Shown here piece after piece: positions 38,466-50,747 of a stretch of DNA of 64,000 nt. Below the pieces are notes generated by a model. The model saw only the letters and a list, made by a program, of their open reading frames with translations, made no database searches and was not told the origin of the DNA. The stretch's first letter is position 1; each line of letters opens with the position of its first letter. Location of the stretch: the NCBI GenBank assembly GCA_008921705.1, contig VFFE01007506.1, positions 203,180 through 267,179 of the forward strand, given 5' to 3'. This DNA comes from Burhinus oedicnemus. Taxonomy: Eukaryota > Chordata > Aves > Charadriiformes > Burhinidae. The translations under genes were made by a program, and so were the position numbers.

Positions 38466-40651
38466 TGGTGAGAAAGCAACAGCAAAGCCAGGAAAAATGC
38501 AGGGGACTAGACTTAACCACATGTGGGTTTTTCTGATCCTGTTTTGTGATATAGTACCTATTTTTCAACATTTGTTTATTAAACACATAAAAGCAACAAT
38601 AATCACAATTGACACTTCCTAACAGTCAGTCTGAGGGCACCGAGTGTCTGCCACTCATGAGTAAAATGTAAGTAAAAGTAAGGTATAAATGACTTTTATA
38701 TATATTATTGGAGTTTACAAACATAGGCTAGAAGTATAGTAGATTCTTAACAAGTTATCCAGAGTTTTAACATAATTACTTCTCATGATAAATTTCCCGA
38801 ATTACCCTCTAAAAGTGACCATCACTATGTGTAGAAAACAGAGACATGATACTGGGGATAGAAGGAAGTCTGAGAACCGAAAACGTACATGCCACTAGCA
38901 GATAATTTGGAACTATCAGAGCAGAATCAGATTCTCAGATGAATTTATTATCATATCTTTCTCCTTCACCAAGATAATTTTCTTGCTTTTAAAGTCTACA
39001 TGGAAATTATAGTCTGTATGACTATTTTCACAATTTATCTTAATTAACAGCTTGAGCCTTCATGTACATTCCAGCTATTTTAATATTATGCAACCAATTA
39101 GTACTATCTTTATTCCCTTAACTCATCAATAGAAATTTCCTTGCATATAAAGATAATTCCCAGCTTGATCTCATTTGAAGATAGAACTAAAAAGATCTGG
39201 AAACCAAAAAGGTTTTGTAAACGTAGGCATTTTTATGAATTCTGATTGAAACATCTAAGCTGTATAGATTACACGTGGGGAAAATTAGTATACTGGGGTG
39301 CAAAAGCTATCAGCAAGAGGTGACTTCAGCAGTTCAAAATTATGTACCAAGGTGAAAACATGATGTTAGAGGTCGTGTCCATTTAGCTGTCATGTGCCTG
39401 ACAAGCTCTAATGTCTCTCAGTGTTATTTCGAAAATTTAAATTGGAAATAAGATGTATGCTTTTAACACTAAAGGTAATTAGCAACTTCAACAAGCATCC
39501 AAAGGAAGCAATAAATCCATTATAACTTTGTCTTTGAATAAGTCTTTTCTCATATTAGCCACAAATTGAACTGGTATAACTTTGTTTCATTCTGGCAGAA
39601 AATAATTCCCACAGTCAGAGTTAGTGTTACTCAAGGTGCTATGGTATACGGGTCGGACAGAATTTGAGCTTTCCTTTCTAAAAATCTGACTCTATGGGGA
39701 AAAAGCAGCCAGATCTTTTACCTCGGAGTCTGCTGCAACATCAAAGCAAAGCAAGCACACCAGTGACCATCAGCTTTCAATACCCTGAACTTGTTTACAC
39801 CGAACAGAAACCTGGTTTTCAATGGGTTGCCTATACTAAGCATTTTAATTTTAAAGGCTTTTGACATCAAAGCATTTTCTGACTGGATAAAAATAAGTTG
39901 CCTCTCTTCTCTTGCAGCTGCTTTTTCCGATTTAACTCAACTCTTGCATTTCATGTAGTTATTTTTTTCCCCTGGTCTTGCAACTGTGATTAAATATTAC
40001 TATGACTATCAAAACAAGGTGACAATTATGGACTAAAATAGATTTTGTACTGTATAAAGCTACAAAGAAAAAGATTAAACAGTGTTAATGATGTCTAATT
40101 TGTTTGCCTCCTGGTGAGGATGGGCGTTTATACCCTTTTCTGAAAGTACATATCTCTTGTGGTGGAAGAGATTTAGGTAACCAGCATTACCAGAGCTTAT
40201 ATTAGTATTTTAGTATATTCAGTGTTTAGTAAGTGTACATATAAATGAAAGGCTATAAATACTAATTACTGTCTGTTTGGGCTCATTACCAGCATAGGGA
40301 CATACGCTCATTCTGGTAGATTGAAGCGTGTTACCTTTTCGCAGTAAAGCATTCCTAGTAGCATATAAACTGCTTTTCAGACATTTCAATTCCTTTACAT
40401 CATTTTTCACTTCAGCAGAGAATGATTTATAGAACGCATGAGAGTTACATATCCATAATTTTATTAACAGAAATCTGACAGTGATCAAAGATGAAAGGAC
40501 ATTCTCCATTTGTTTTGTCAAAGATATTTATATAGGTTCCATTTCAATAATATCACAATGTTTCAATACCTGTAGCAGTGTTAAAATGGCCTTTAAGGTT
40601 GGGCAATTTTAAATTTGAGTTCAGTGGGGCAGTAATGTGCTTATGTGTCAA
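38466..40651. other. Unique interval, nothing recognised
   Basis: About 2.2 kb, AT-rich. The 100-codon minus-strand frame at 40219-40521 has no known motif. Confidence 0.55.
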
Positions 40652-41186
40652 CATGTGGTGAGACCTCATCTCAAATACTGTGTTCAGTTTTGGGCCCCGC
40701 ACTACGAGAAAGACATTGAGGTGCTGGAGCGTGTCCAGAGAAGGGCAACGAAGCTGGTGAGGGGTCTAGAGCACAAGTCTTCTGAGGAGCAGCTGAGGGA
40801 ACTGGGATTGTTTAGCCTGGAGAAAAGGAGGCTGAGGGGAGACCTTCTCGCTCTCTACAACTACCTGAAAGGAGGTTGTAGCGAGGTGGGGGTTGATCTC
40901 TTCTCCCAAGTAACAAGTGATAGGACGAGAGGAAATGACCTCAAGTTGCACCAGGGGAGGTTTAGACTGGATATTAGGAAAACTTTCTCCAGCAAAAGGG
41001 TTGTCAAACATTGGAACAGGCTGCCCAGGGAAGTGGTTGAGTCCCCATCCCTGGACGTATTTGGAAGATGTGTAGATGTGGTGCTGAGGGACATGGTTTA
41101 CTGGTGGACTTGGTAGTGTTATGTTAAAAGTTGGACTCAATGATCTTAAGGGTCTTTTCCAACCGAAATAATTCTATGATTCTATG
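40652..41186 (+). mobile_element. CR1 LINE 3' end with open C-terminal frame
   Basis: Starts near 'gtggtgagacctcatctcaaatactg' and ends with ATTCTATGATTCTATG at 41171-41186. The C-terminal ORF2 region is open to a TAG near 41114 and reads [27 protein letters not shown], then [27 protein letters not shown]. It is close kin of the 440-977 copy. It is 5'-truncated and inactive. Confidence 0.95.
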
Positions 41187-44100
41187 TAAAATCATTTCCA
41201 AGTTAGTGTTCAAACCATTAGACCATATTCGTATACAGTTCTTTTCTCAATAAAATCTCATAGCTAGAAGTATTTATACATGTCTAATACTTCAATTGGG
41301 CGTGGAAAGCAGGATGGTAAATTCTTTATGCTATTCTTTACCTGACAACATAAAGAAATCTATGGCAAATATCCATATCATGCACCTCCAGTCTGTACAC
41401 TAAAATAAAAAATATCTTATTCTACCTTACTGAAATCAGTGTCAAATCTCTTCATGTTAACAGTGGGATAGGAAATAACCATTTTTTTCTGATGTAAACC
41501 AAACTGAAATAAGCAAGCATGGGCTGGTTGTTAAAGCACAAAGCTATGCAGTTTTAGCCTAGATTTAGTGCATATATGGTCAGAAAAAGAGTATTTAATT
41601 AACCTTTCTAGTGAAGATACTACCCTATATGAAGATTATGGAAGAATGTTATGGGAACATAAGCCCTTATTTTCTTGATGGTTCTTCTGGACAGTTAGTT
41701 GTGAGGGAGGAAACAATGCAGTGCTACAAATCCAAAGGCTTGTGGGCAGTTTGTCTCAAATCTAGAAGAGTAACTTTATATAGTTTTCCCAGATATCTTT
41801 TCCCCTTTGGTGGTATTAACTATATGAGCACACTGCATTAAACACTGGGTTATTTACTATTTGAAGTTAAATCAAGACGGTTGTTGGGGGGGAAAGTTGG
41901 AAGATAAAGTCATGATCTAGGAGAGCTGCTGAGAAGGTAAGATGTTTCAGGACTGCAGAACCAAAGGCTCTGGGGAGACTGACTTGACCTTCAAACTAAC
42001 TTGCCAAATTGTCTCATAACTAGCAAAGCCAAAAAAAAGCAAAATGATGTCTAGACCAAAAGTGAGGAGCATTTCAGGCAGATATCCTGGACATTTGAGG
42101 ATGGCCAGAAAATCTGTTTGCTTGGACCTTAGATCATGTAGGGTTTTTTTCCCCAAAGTGCTGCATTTTAATTGGTAAAATTACTTTGGCTTAAGAAGGC
42201 TCTTTGATCCTTACTTCTTCACCAAAATGGTTCACAAAGGAAAGAACTGCAGTTACCAAACCCAGAATTACAATACAATAGCAACAACACAGGACAGCTT
42301 TGAACAGAACACAACACCAAGATGGCTAAGTTTATGGAGAACAGAGCTAGAAAATACACTCGTAACAGGATAGGCTGACTTTCTAAGATTAAGTCCAGAT
42401 AAAGTTCATATAACTTAGCTTGGCACTGCACCTTATCAAGAGCTGTATGGTATTGCATTAACTTAGAGCTGCGGTGCTCTAGGTCCATTATAGAAACAGG
42501 AAAAAAATGTGTGATTACAGTCAAGAGGGAAAAAAGCAAAAGGTTCATCACTTTAAAAAGAGAATCAAGGTTAAATACACATTATCTAGACTGGTTCAGG
42601 GCTTGGGTATGAACACGAGCTCAAACAGCATTCATCCATGCTATTTAATCATCATCATTTCCCCTATCGAGTTTTTGTCCAGGTCAACTAATACTGCTCT
42701 GAGCAATATGTGGCTATGGCTCAGGGATGAGCATGGCCAAAGACTGTTTCCAGTAGACAGCTTCATGTAGCCTCCTGTATAATAAGAGTTTAGATGTAGA
42801 GATGAAAGCAATGTCTTGCCAATGGGCCTCTGATTCTTGTGTTGTTTTATTTAGTAACACAGATGTGGCCAGAGAGACTGGAGGGAGGGGGGAAGATGGA
42901 TCCGCCTGTCTTTGTGACATAGTTTTTCTCTATAATGCACCGAAAAGTATCTGAGAAAAAACAGTAGTAAGGCATGATGAAAGTCTGTATCTTAGTGTAG
43001 CGGACTCAAACAAAATAAATGACCTTTTACAAGGCAATTAATTTACAATCAAGTTTGTGAAGCACTGGAGAAAATGCATTTGTAAGAGATAATTGATGTG
43101 TTGTTGGAAAGATCAGATTGACACAGCACCCTTACAAAGACAGACATCCAAGCCCAACTTTGGAATTAAAATTGTTGCGTAATTCCTGCTGTAGGAGAGA
43201 TCCAAGCTGATGGATGAAGCTGGGAGTAACGAGGCTGAGAAAAGACTGTACTTAAAGCTTGTCTACTGCGAAATTTCAATGTGATCTCCACTGCACATAT
43301 ACATCTCAATTCTCTGTCATTCCATATGCTGCAAGTCTAACTGCTACACACAGGAGAACAAGATGTCTTCTGGGGGGGAAAAAGGTTTCCTCATGAGGAA
43401 ATTGCCAATGCAGCTGCAAGAAATGCAGCCAAAATTACATGAAATCTGATTTTAAAATTATAAATGTTAAGCCTTTCATGAAAATTCTGCATGTATAACT
43501 CATGGAATTAAGAGTAAATATAAACTAAAAAATGTACACAGACAAATTAAGCAAATAAAGTTGATTTTCTCATCTTCTTTTAATTCGGTCAAAAAAATGT
43601 GCATGGTCTTAGACAAGTTCTGAAAACAACCTGTAGTCTAGGTAAGTTTCACTGAGTCTGAGATTCTCAAAGTGTCGTAAAAGTTGCATGTTTTGTACCT
43701 CTGCAACACATTCTGCTTGAATTAGTCTAGCTGAAAAAAATGGTGAAACAAAAGAATTGCAAATCTTTGTGGAACTGAAAGATGGAAATTGAGTTTTTTT
43801 GAATTGAATTGAAATTGAATGTTGCCCTTGTGGGTCAAGAATATAAACAGAAAAGGAATGACACTTGAGATAGTAAAATATGCAAAATACAGTTAGAGGC
43901 TGGGAGTTTATAAATGGGTGTGAGGAATCAGGGAAATCGGTATCTTTGAAATTCAGTGGGAACCAAGCACCTGACTCCTTTATATTCCCTTGAATATCCT
44001 AAACAAAATTAAAGTTTTGTTTTGCAAATATGCCAGGAGGCTTTCACTTTAACTGTCTTATTTACTTCTAAAGCTTCCATTGTGACTGGATCTAAGTGCT

Positions 44101-44597
44101 ACTTAGAGACAGAAACGTAACTGCTCTTAAAACTGGGATCTCTTGTTTCTTATCCTGAATCACTGTATTACAGATGAGATTTGGTGTCAGCACCTGTTAT
44201 GAACTTCAACTTTTTCTGTAAAGAAGGTTCAAATGCAAAACCATCGGTAAGTCTGTAATTAACTGGGATCATCTCTAATAGTGAGGGAGAAGGGGAGAAC
44301 ATGACAGAGGGTAAAGCAAGGAAACCAAGGCCGGGGTCATGGACTCACAGAGCTGGAGGGTAAACTAAGATCATGTTGATACTGGAATTAGCTGTGCCCT
44401 GCATCATTCTTTCTCATTGGGCAAACGCTCACAGAGCAGCTTTCGTCTCTCTATGTTTTACTCTCCAAAACAGAGTGGCCATTGACTGCTTATCCTGACT
44501 ACTCAGCTGTGCCCTTGACTTTTTTGTAACAGTGTTATTTTGACCAAGTCAAGGAGTTTGCTAACAGGTTTAACAGGGTGAACTATCAGATATCATA
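41187..44597. other. Unique interval, nothing recognised
   Basis: About 3.4 kb, AT-rich. No gene is recognised; open frames up to 110 codons lack motifs. A faint CR1-like word at 44345 ('ctcacagagctggagggtaaac') is too short to call. Confidence 0.55.
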
Positions 44598-44815
44598 CAT
44601 TTCAATACAGGCTGGGGACTGACTGGTTAGGTTGTAGCTCTGCAGGAAAAAGACCTGAGGGTCCAGGTGAACAAGGAGTCAAACAACATGTGTTCTTGCA
44701 TTGATGGAAACTAACCACATCCTGGACTGCACAAGCAAAAGCATACCCATCAAAGGAAGTGATTTTTCCCTTTTGTTTGGCACTTGTGAGGCTTCATTGT
44801 GGAGCCAAGGGAGGC
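44598..44815 (+). mobile_element. Diverged CR1 LINE internal fragment
   Basis: The text 'aatacaggctggggactgactgg', 'aaaaagacctgagggtccaggtgaacaag', 'ctaaccacatcctggactgcac' and 'cacttgtgaggcttcattgtgg' follows, in order, the CR1 ORF2 segments for YRLG...EKDLGVLVDEK, NHILGC and LVRPHL. Many small changes and indels are present and neither end of the element remains. Confidence 0.75.
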
Positions 44816-47800
44816 GAGTAAGATTAACAGGCAAGGAAAGTTGAACTTGCAACTCAATATGAATGCCAGACTTAAACAAATCTCTTCAATGAGGAGGAAC
44901 AGGCATGGGAATGACAACATTTCTACTGCTGTTTACCTTTTCTCTCAGGAATTCAACTGGATTATTGACATACACCTGGCTTTCCATGACTGTGATATAA
45001 CTATAGCCATGATTGCCACCCCAGGCTTCCTTTAAGGTCAGTGGGGAAAAAATAGATGCTTCTGGTGCAAGATTCATTGATATCTTTGAGACATCTCTTT
45101 TAGGATGAAACAAATCTCATTCTGGAAGTGCCTATGTTTCTCTATCGACAGTAAAGAGATCCAGTCATGACCTTCTCAGGGGAAGACACTAATGTTGTAG
45201 ACAGACACCTTTCCTGTTTTACCAGTTTCAGTCTGAAGAGTGTTTCAGGATGTAGGGCTCCAAAGCGAGGATTCTCTAATGGAGCTTTCAAGAAAAATAC
45301 ATAAGCTCCCACTGCTGCTGATCAATACTTTCAGAGTACCAGGGAATCCAAGAATTTTTTTATGCTTTGGGGCAAAAATTGTTCTTGCGTTCCCCATCCT
45401 TTCCTCCCAGCTAGTTTCCAGTCCTACTGCTCTCTCAGCTGTCCAGAATCACTCATGGCTTGTGATAAACTTGGCTCAATTAATCTCCTGAACCTAATTA
45501 AAATAATGGTTCAATTGTCCATTAAAAGCAATGCTCATACTCATTTATTTATTTAATAGCTTTCTTTTGTTACTTTGGAAACTTCAATATCACAGATTAC
45601 GTTCAGGAGCAATTCAGTTTTCTAGCAGTGAAATTACTTTTTTCACCCTATCATATTAAGATCTACATTTTGATTTTTTTTTTCCTTCATCCTGTACAAG
45701 CCAGGGATATCAGAACAGAGCACGAAGAGGCAAGATAATGTAGGGCACCTTTTGCAAGAATCATCATAAAATAATCGACATGTGTACGAAGGACAGAAAG
45801 AGGACCAGCACCGGCTGGTGTAATGCAAGGCTTGAATGTTAACTGACCAGGCGTTTCCTTTATATTTTTTTAACTGGCTTTGACAAGCTCTCCTTAAATT
45901 AATGAGACTTTGCAGAGTAAGGACTTAATAAAGAAAACTGGAAAGGCCTCAAGACATGACCTGTGGCCAAAAGATGGACATTCCCTTCATTCATTGAATC
46001 CCCACTTGGCAAAGCTACCGAAAGAAACCTTGGGAGAGTATATTTTTCCATTCTATTTGACATGCCAAATGTTCAGCAAATATTCTGCCAAATGAGGATA
46101 AACTACATAGAAGTATTTGGCTAATATCAAGTAGTTGTGTGTCTGGAGAGGACAGGAAAAGGGTGGCTTTACTAGAGTAATAAAGACTGGTTGAGGGGGC
46201 TGTAACCCACATGTACTTTCCCTCTGGTGCAGCACTTGAGTTTTTATGCAATATAATGTGGTAAGAGGCATACAGCTCCTCACTCTTAGAGCTGGTCTGT
46301 TTCTGTCTTTGTGGATTTAAATGCTCTGGATGTGACTTAATTGCAAGAGTGTTTTATTAATATAACCTTTATGTATTGAAACTGGAAACAAGTGGAATAG
46401 GCAACAGAACTTAAAGCTGACTTTGTAGTCTGCTGCATAAATTTATTCCACCATTTGATAAAGCGTCGCATAGCAGACTCAAATTGTACTGATCAGAGAT
46501 CATATATCACCCCCTTCCTGAGACTTTTTTTTTGGCTGAATAAGTACTGGCAGCCAAGTTCTCTTGCGTACCCACATCTGTCTTGCTGTGCCAAACATCT
46601 GCTGAACCTTGGAGAAAAAGGAAAAGGCCAATTCAGAAGGAGAGTGATCTGGGGATAAGGCCAAGAAATTCACTGATATTTATTCTGTACCACTCTCATT
46701 TCCCTACAATCCGTCAAGCGGGTTTACCAAAGTCATCTGAATAGATATTTCTGACAAGATTGGCTTGACAGCTTACAAAAGAAATCCAGGGCTCTCATTT
46801 TCTGCTGTCTGAATAATACCTCTAATAAGTACAGAAGTAACTGGGTATTTTTTCATTCTGTGGCAGATACTTCTTAGCAAATAATGGGTGCATCTACATT
46901 TAGTTCAGCCCAGAATTGCACTTCTGAAGTAAATTTCCCAATTTTCCCCTTTTCGTTGTCATCTGGTTACGTGATGATACGCTCAGAGATTATGGCAGCT
47001 GGGTTCCTTTTGACTGAAACTAAACTGGAAGGTGTGCTCTAAAAACACACCTATTGTACACCAGCATAAATGGGCATTAACTCTCTAGGACTAGTGGAGA
47101 GCTACTCCCAAGTTAAAAAAAAACCAAACAAATTGACACTTAGAGTGTTGACAACTGGTCCTTAACATCAGCTATCTTCCTCTACAGATATGAATGTTGT
47201 GACTTTACTCCATCAGTCCCACCACTAGGACAATACTACCAAGAATTCTGACAAGCAACACCAGCTGAACTACACTTCCTCAAGCTGAACATCAAAACAC
47301 GCACAATTTGACACAGTAATGACTGTTCACCCTGCCAAGAAATAGAACTGCAGCTCATCAAGCCTCCAGCATCCTTTCAGTTGCACTATAGGGAGGTAAG
47401 GAAGTTCCACTGAGTAATGCACAAGTTGTCCACACAAACAGCAGAGCTTTACGTTCAAGAGCTGCAGAACATCGAACAATAGCAATTCTCCCTTGCTCAC
47501 TTTATTTTTCCAATACCATATACGTATAGCTTTTGTTTGGCTTATTTCACTTATCAAACTGCTTTTGTGACAGAAAAGAACAAACTCCTCAAAGAATAGT
47601 TTGATTTTGCTTATCAAAACCCAACAATCAGTTTTAGTGAGTTTTCTCTTTTTTTACTTTGGTTTTAATCTGAAAAAATAATGAAAAGTCCTGTGCGTTA
47701 TTAAATCCATTTGGTTTTTTACCCTGAAATGGATGGATGCAAAAGATGAGTGAAGATATTATTGAAGATTTGTGAGTCATACTAAAATTTGTCATCAGCT

Positions 47801-48257
47801 CAGACAAATTACTACAAGTATATAGAAGTTTGTAACGTAGTACCACGTTTGCTAAGTGTATGAATATGGACATGCTACTGTGACTGAAGGGATGAAAAGC
47901 ATAGAGATAATTACCCAGGAGCCTGGAATTTTAAGTCTCTTTGCTCTTATAGTCAGGTGGCAGAACAGAAAATCCATATATCAATCAAAAAGGAGCTGCA
48001 AATTAAAGTTTGAATGGAAAATATGAATCCAGATAAAGAAAGTACTAAGAAGAGGGTTATTTAACCTTCTCACTTCCTAGAAAGCACCCTGTGTGAATTG
48101 CATTCCTTCAAGACATTTGTACATTTTGTGCTACTTAAAGGTTTTTTGTTTGTGTATTTTGAATAGCTACTTAAGAAGCTGACTGTCTACAGGTGGGGTT
48201 TTGTTTGTTTGTATGTTTTTTACTTTCTAACAAAAATGCTGGCAACTGCATATTTGG
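44816..48257. other. Unique interval, nothing recognised
   Basis: About 3.4 kb. No repeat family, exon or RNA gene is recognised. Short frames lack motifs. Confidence 0.55.
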
Positions 48258-48722
48258 TGAGTCTACTCTGCTCTTGTGAGACCCCACCTGGAATACTGTG
48301 TCCAGCTCTGGAGCCTTCCACATAAGGACATGGGTATGTTGGAGTGGGTCCAGGAGGGGGCCACAAAAATGATCAGAGGGCTGGAGCACCTCTGCTATGA
48401 GGACAGGCTGTGAGAAGTGGGGTTGTTCAGCCTGGAGAAGGCTCTGGGGAGACCCTATAGCTGCTTTCCAGTATCTGAAAGGGGCCTACAGGAAAGATGG
48501 GGAGGGACTCTTCATCAGGCAGTGTAGTGACATGACAAGGGGTAACGGTTTTAATCTGAAAGAGGGTAGATTTAGATTAGATCTCAGAAAGAAATTCTTT
48601 ACTCCAAGAGTGGTAGACACTGGAACAGGTTGCCCAGGGAAGTTGTGGATGCCCCATCCCTGGAAGTGTTCAAGACCAGGTTGGATAGGGCCTTGAGCAA
48701 CCAGGTCTAGTGGAAGGTGTTC
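48258..48722 (+). mobile_element. CR1 LINE fragment lacking its 3' tail
   Basis: From 'tctactctgctcttgtgagacc' through the C-terminal ORF2 domain ([21 protein letters not shown], then YLKGAYRKDGEGLF and GRFRLDLRKKFFTPRVV) to 'caaccaggtctagtggaaggtgttcc'. A TGA lies near 48410 and a frameshift near 48615. The next CR1 segment and the ATTCTATGA tail are absent; unrelated sequence begins near 48723. Confidence 0.9.
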
Positions 48723-49718
48723 CTTGGTTGGGGTGAATACGGTATGAAATGAATCTGCGCAAAACAGGTCTTCCGCATTCTAAAACCACTATGAGAAGCA
48801 CTGCAGAAAACCAAAGAAAAATCTGAACTGCAGGTAAAGTTTTTGGTTTTCTCTCACTGGATGATGTCAGGGAGATGTCACTCAGCACACCTTTGTGATA
48901 TGTAGAATGTAGAAAGTAATTGTCATTTCATTATTAAAAATTAGGAATAAAGCTGTACCAGATCAAGCTTTAAAGCAGTGTGACTGAATTTTTAGGACAC
49001 TAAAGAGTGTGAGTCATGAGATTTGGGAGACAAAAAGGATTTGGGAATTAAAGAGTGACAATTCAATTCACTGAGAAACATATTTTGATTTTTTTTCCCC
49101 AAGCCTCCTAAACAGTATAAACTGGAATGAAGTAAATAGATAAACTAACTGTTACTGTATATGATTTCTCTCTTGCGTACAGCCTTAATCTGTTTACATG
49201 AGAACAAATTAAGGCTAGAGAAGTCTGACAGATTATTTAGTTCATTCATTTGTATTAAAAAGTATAATTGTGATATTAGGTTTACACTAGCTAACACAGT
49301 ATTTCTCAAAGTGAGAGCTCTGCCCTTGTGGGGAAAGTGAGGGACTAGCTCAGGGTAAGTATTGCAGGAAGATTCTCAGTCATTTGCCAGAGTCTCTGGT
49401 TTTTAAATTTTGCTTCATTTATAAAAGATCATTTCCAGCTGTTAAAGACTCAAAGAATATTTTCAGAGTCTGCTTCTGAATCTGCGGAGAGCCTAAGGAA
49501 TCACTTTGATTTATCAAACTGAGACATTTCTTCCAGGGATTGATAAATTCATATACCAGTATTTTAAGTATCATCATAGTCATTATTTTACCACTATCAG
49601 AGTATGTGACAGAGGTCAGAGAGTACCTTTTGAAGAATATCAGCCTCAAACTGGGTGGCGAAAACTATGTCAGAAGCTATGCAGATCGGTGGCTGCAATA
49701 GTGTGGTAGAATTGTATC
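48723..49718. other. Unique sequence, nothing recognised
   Basis: About 1 kb, AT-rich, with no recognisable feature. Confidence 0.55.
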
Positions 49719-50742
49719 TGTTGCTTGGTTTTGCCCAGCTGGCAGCTAAGCACCACTCAGCCGCTTGCTCACTCACTCACCCCTCAGTGGGATGGGGGAG
49801 AGAGAACTGGAAGGGTAAAAGTGAGAAAACTTGTGGGTTGAGATAAGAACAGTTTAATAATTGCTATAATAATAATACTAATGATGATGATGATGTAGTA
49901 ATGAAAAGAATAGAATCGTTTAGGTTGGAAAAGACCTTTAAGATCATCTAGTCCAACCATTGACCCTACTCTACCAGGTCTGCCACTAAACCATGTCTCT
50001 AAGCACCACATCTACACGACTTTTAAACACATCTAGGGATGGTCACTCAACCACTTCCCTGGGCAGCCTCTTCCAACGTTTGATAACTCTTTCAGTGAAA
50101 AATTGTTTCCTAATGTCCAGTCTAAACCTCCCCTGGCACAACTTGAACCCATTTCCTCTTGTCCTATCGCTAGTTACTTGGGAGATCAGCTCCCATCTCA
50201 CTACAACCTCCTTTAAGGTAGTTGTAGAGAGCAAGAAGGTGTCCTCTCAGCCTTCTCTTCTCCAGACTAAACAATCCTAATTCCTTCAGCCACTCCTCAT
50301 CAGACATGTTCTCCAGGGAACATAACAAGGAAAATAATGAAGAGAGAGAAATAAAACCCAAGGAAGACAAGTGATAAAAATGAAAACAATTGCTCACCAC
50401 CAACCAACCAATACCCAGCCAGTCCTCGAGCAGTGGCCCACCTGCCAACCTTCCTTCTACTTTTACTCCTGAGAATGACAACACATGGTATGGAATATCC
50501 CCTTGGTCAGTGAGGTCAGCTGTCCCAGCTGTGCTGCCTCCCAGCTTCTTGTGCACCCCCACCTTACTCACTGGTGGGGTGGTGTGAGGAGCAGCAAAGG
50601 CCTTGACTCTGTGTAAGCACTGCTCAGCAATAACAGAAATATCCCTGTTTTATCAATGTTGTTTCCAGCACAAATCCAAAACATGGCCCATTACTAGCTA
50701 CTACAGAAAAAATTTAACTCTACCCCAGTCAAAACCAGCACA
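49719..50742 (-). mobile_element. Solo LTR interrupted by a CR1
   Basis: Minus-strand LTR of the same family as 20725-21382. It starts (minus) TGTGCTGGTTTTGACTGGGG at 50742. It contains the matching 'ggatatttctgttattgctgagcagtgcttacac' and 'ggtattggttggttggtggtgagcaat' segments and ends near 49719-49722. Without the CR1 at 49909-50319 it is about 615 bp. Candidate target duplications are ATCTG (49716-49720) and CTCTG (50743-50747); the left end is uncertain by a few bases. No retroviral interior is present. Confidence 0.88.
49909..50319 (-). mobile_element. CR1 LINE inserted in the solo LTR
   Basis: Plus-strand text starts 'atagaatcgtttaggttggaaaagacc' (the CR1 3' end, reversed) and ends near 'gacatgttctccaggga', in the C-terminal ORF2 region. 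LTR sequence resumes at 'acataacaaggaaaataatg'. It is a 5'-truncated copy of the subfamily seen at 38353 and, more distantly, 440 and 40652. Its position inside the LTR means it inserted after that LTR. Confidence 0.92.
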
Positions 50743-50747
50743 CTCTG

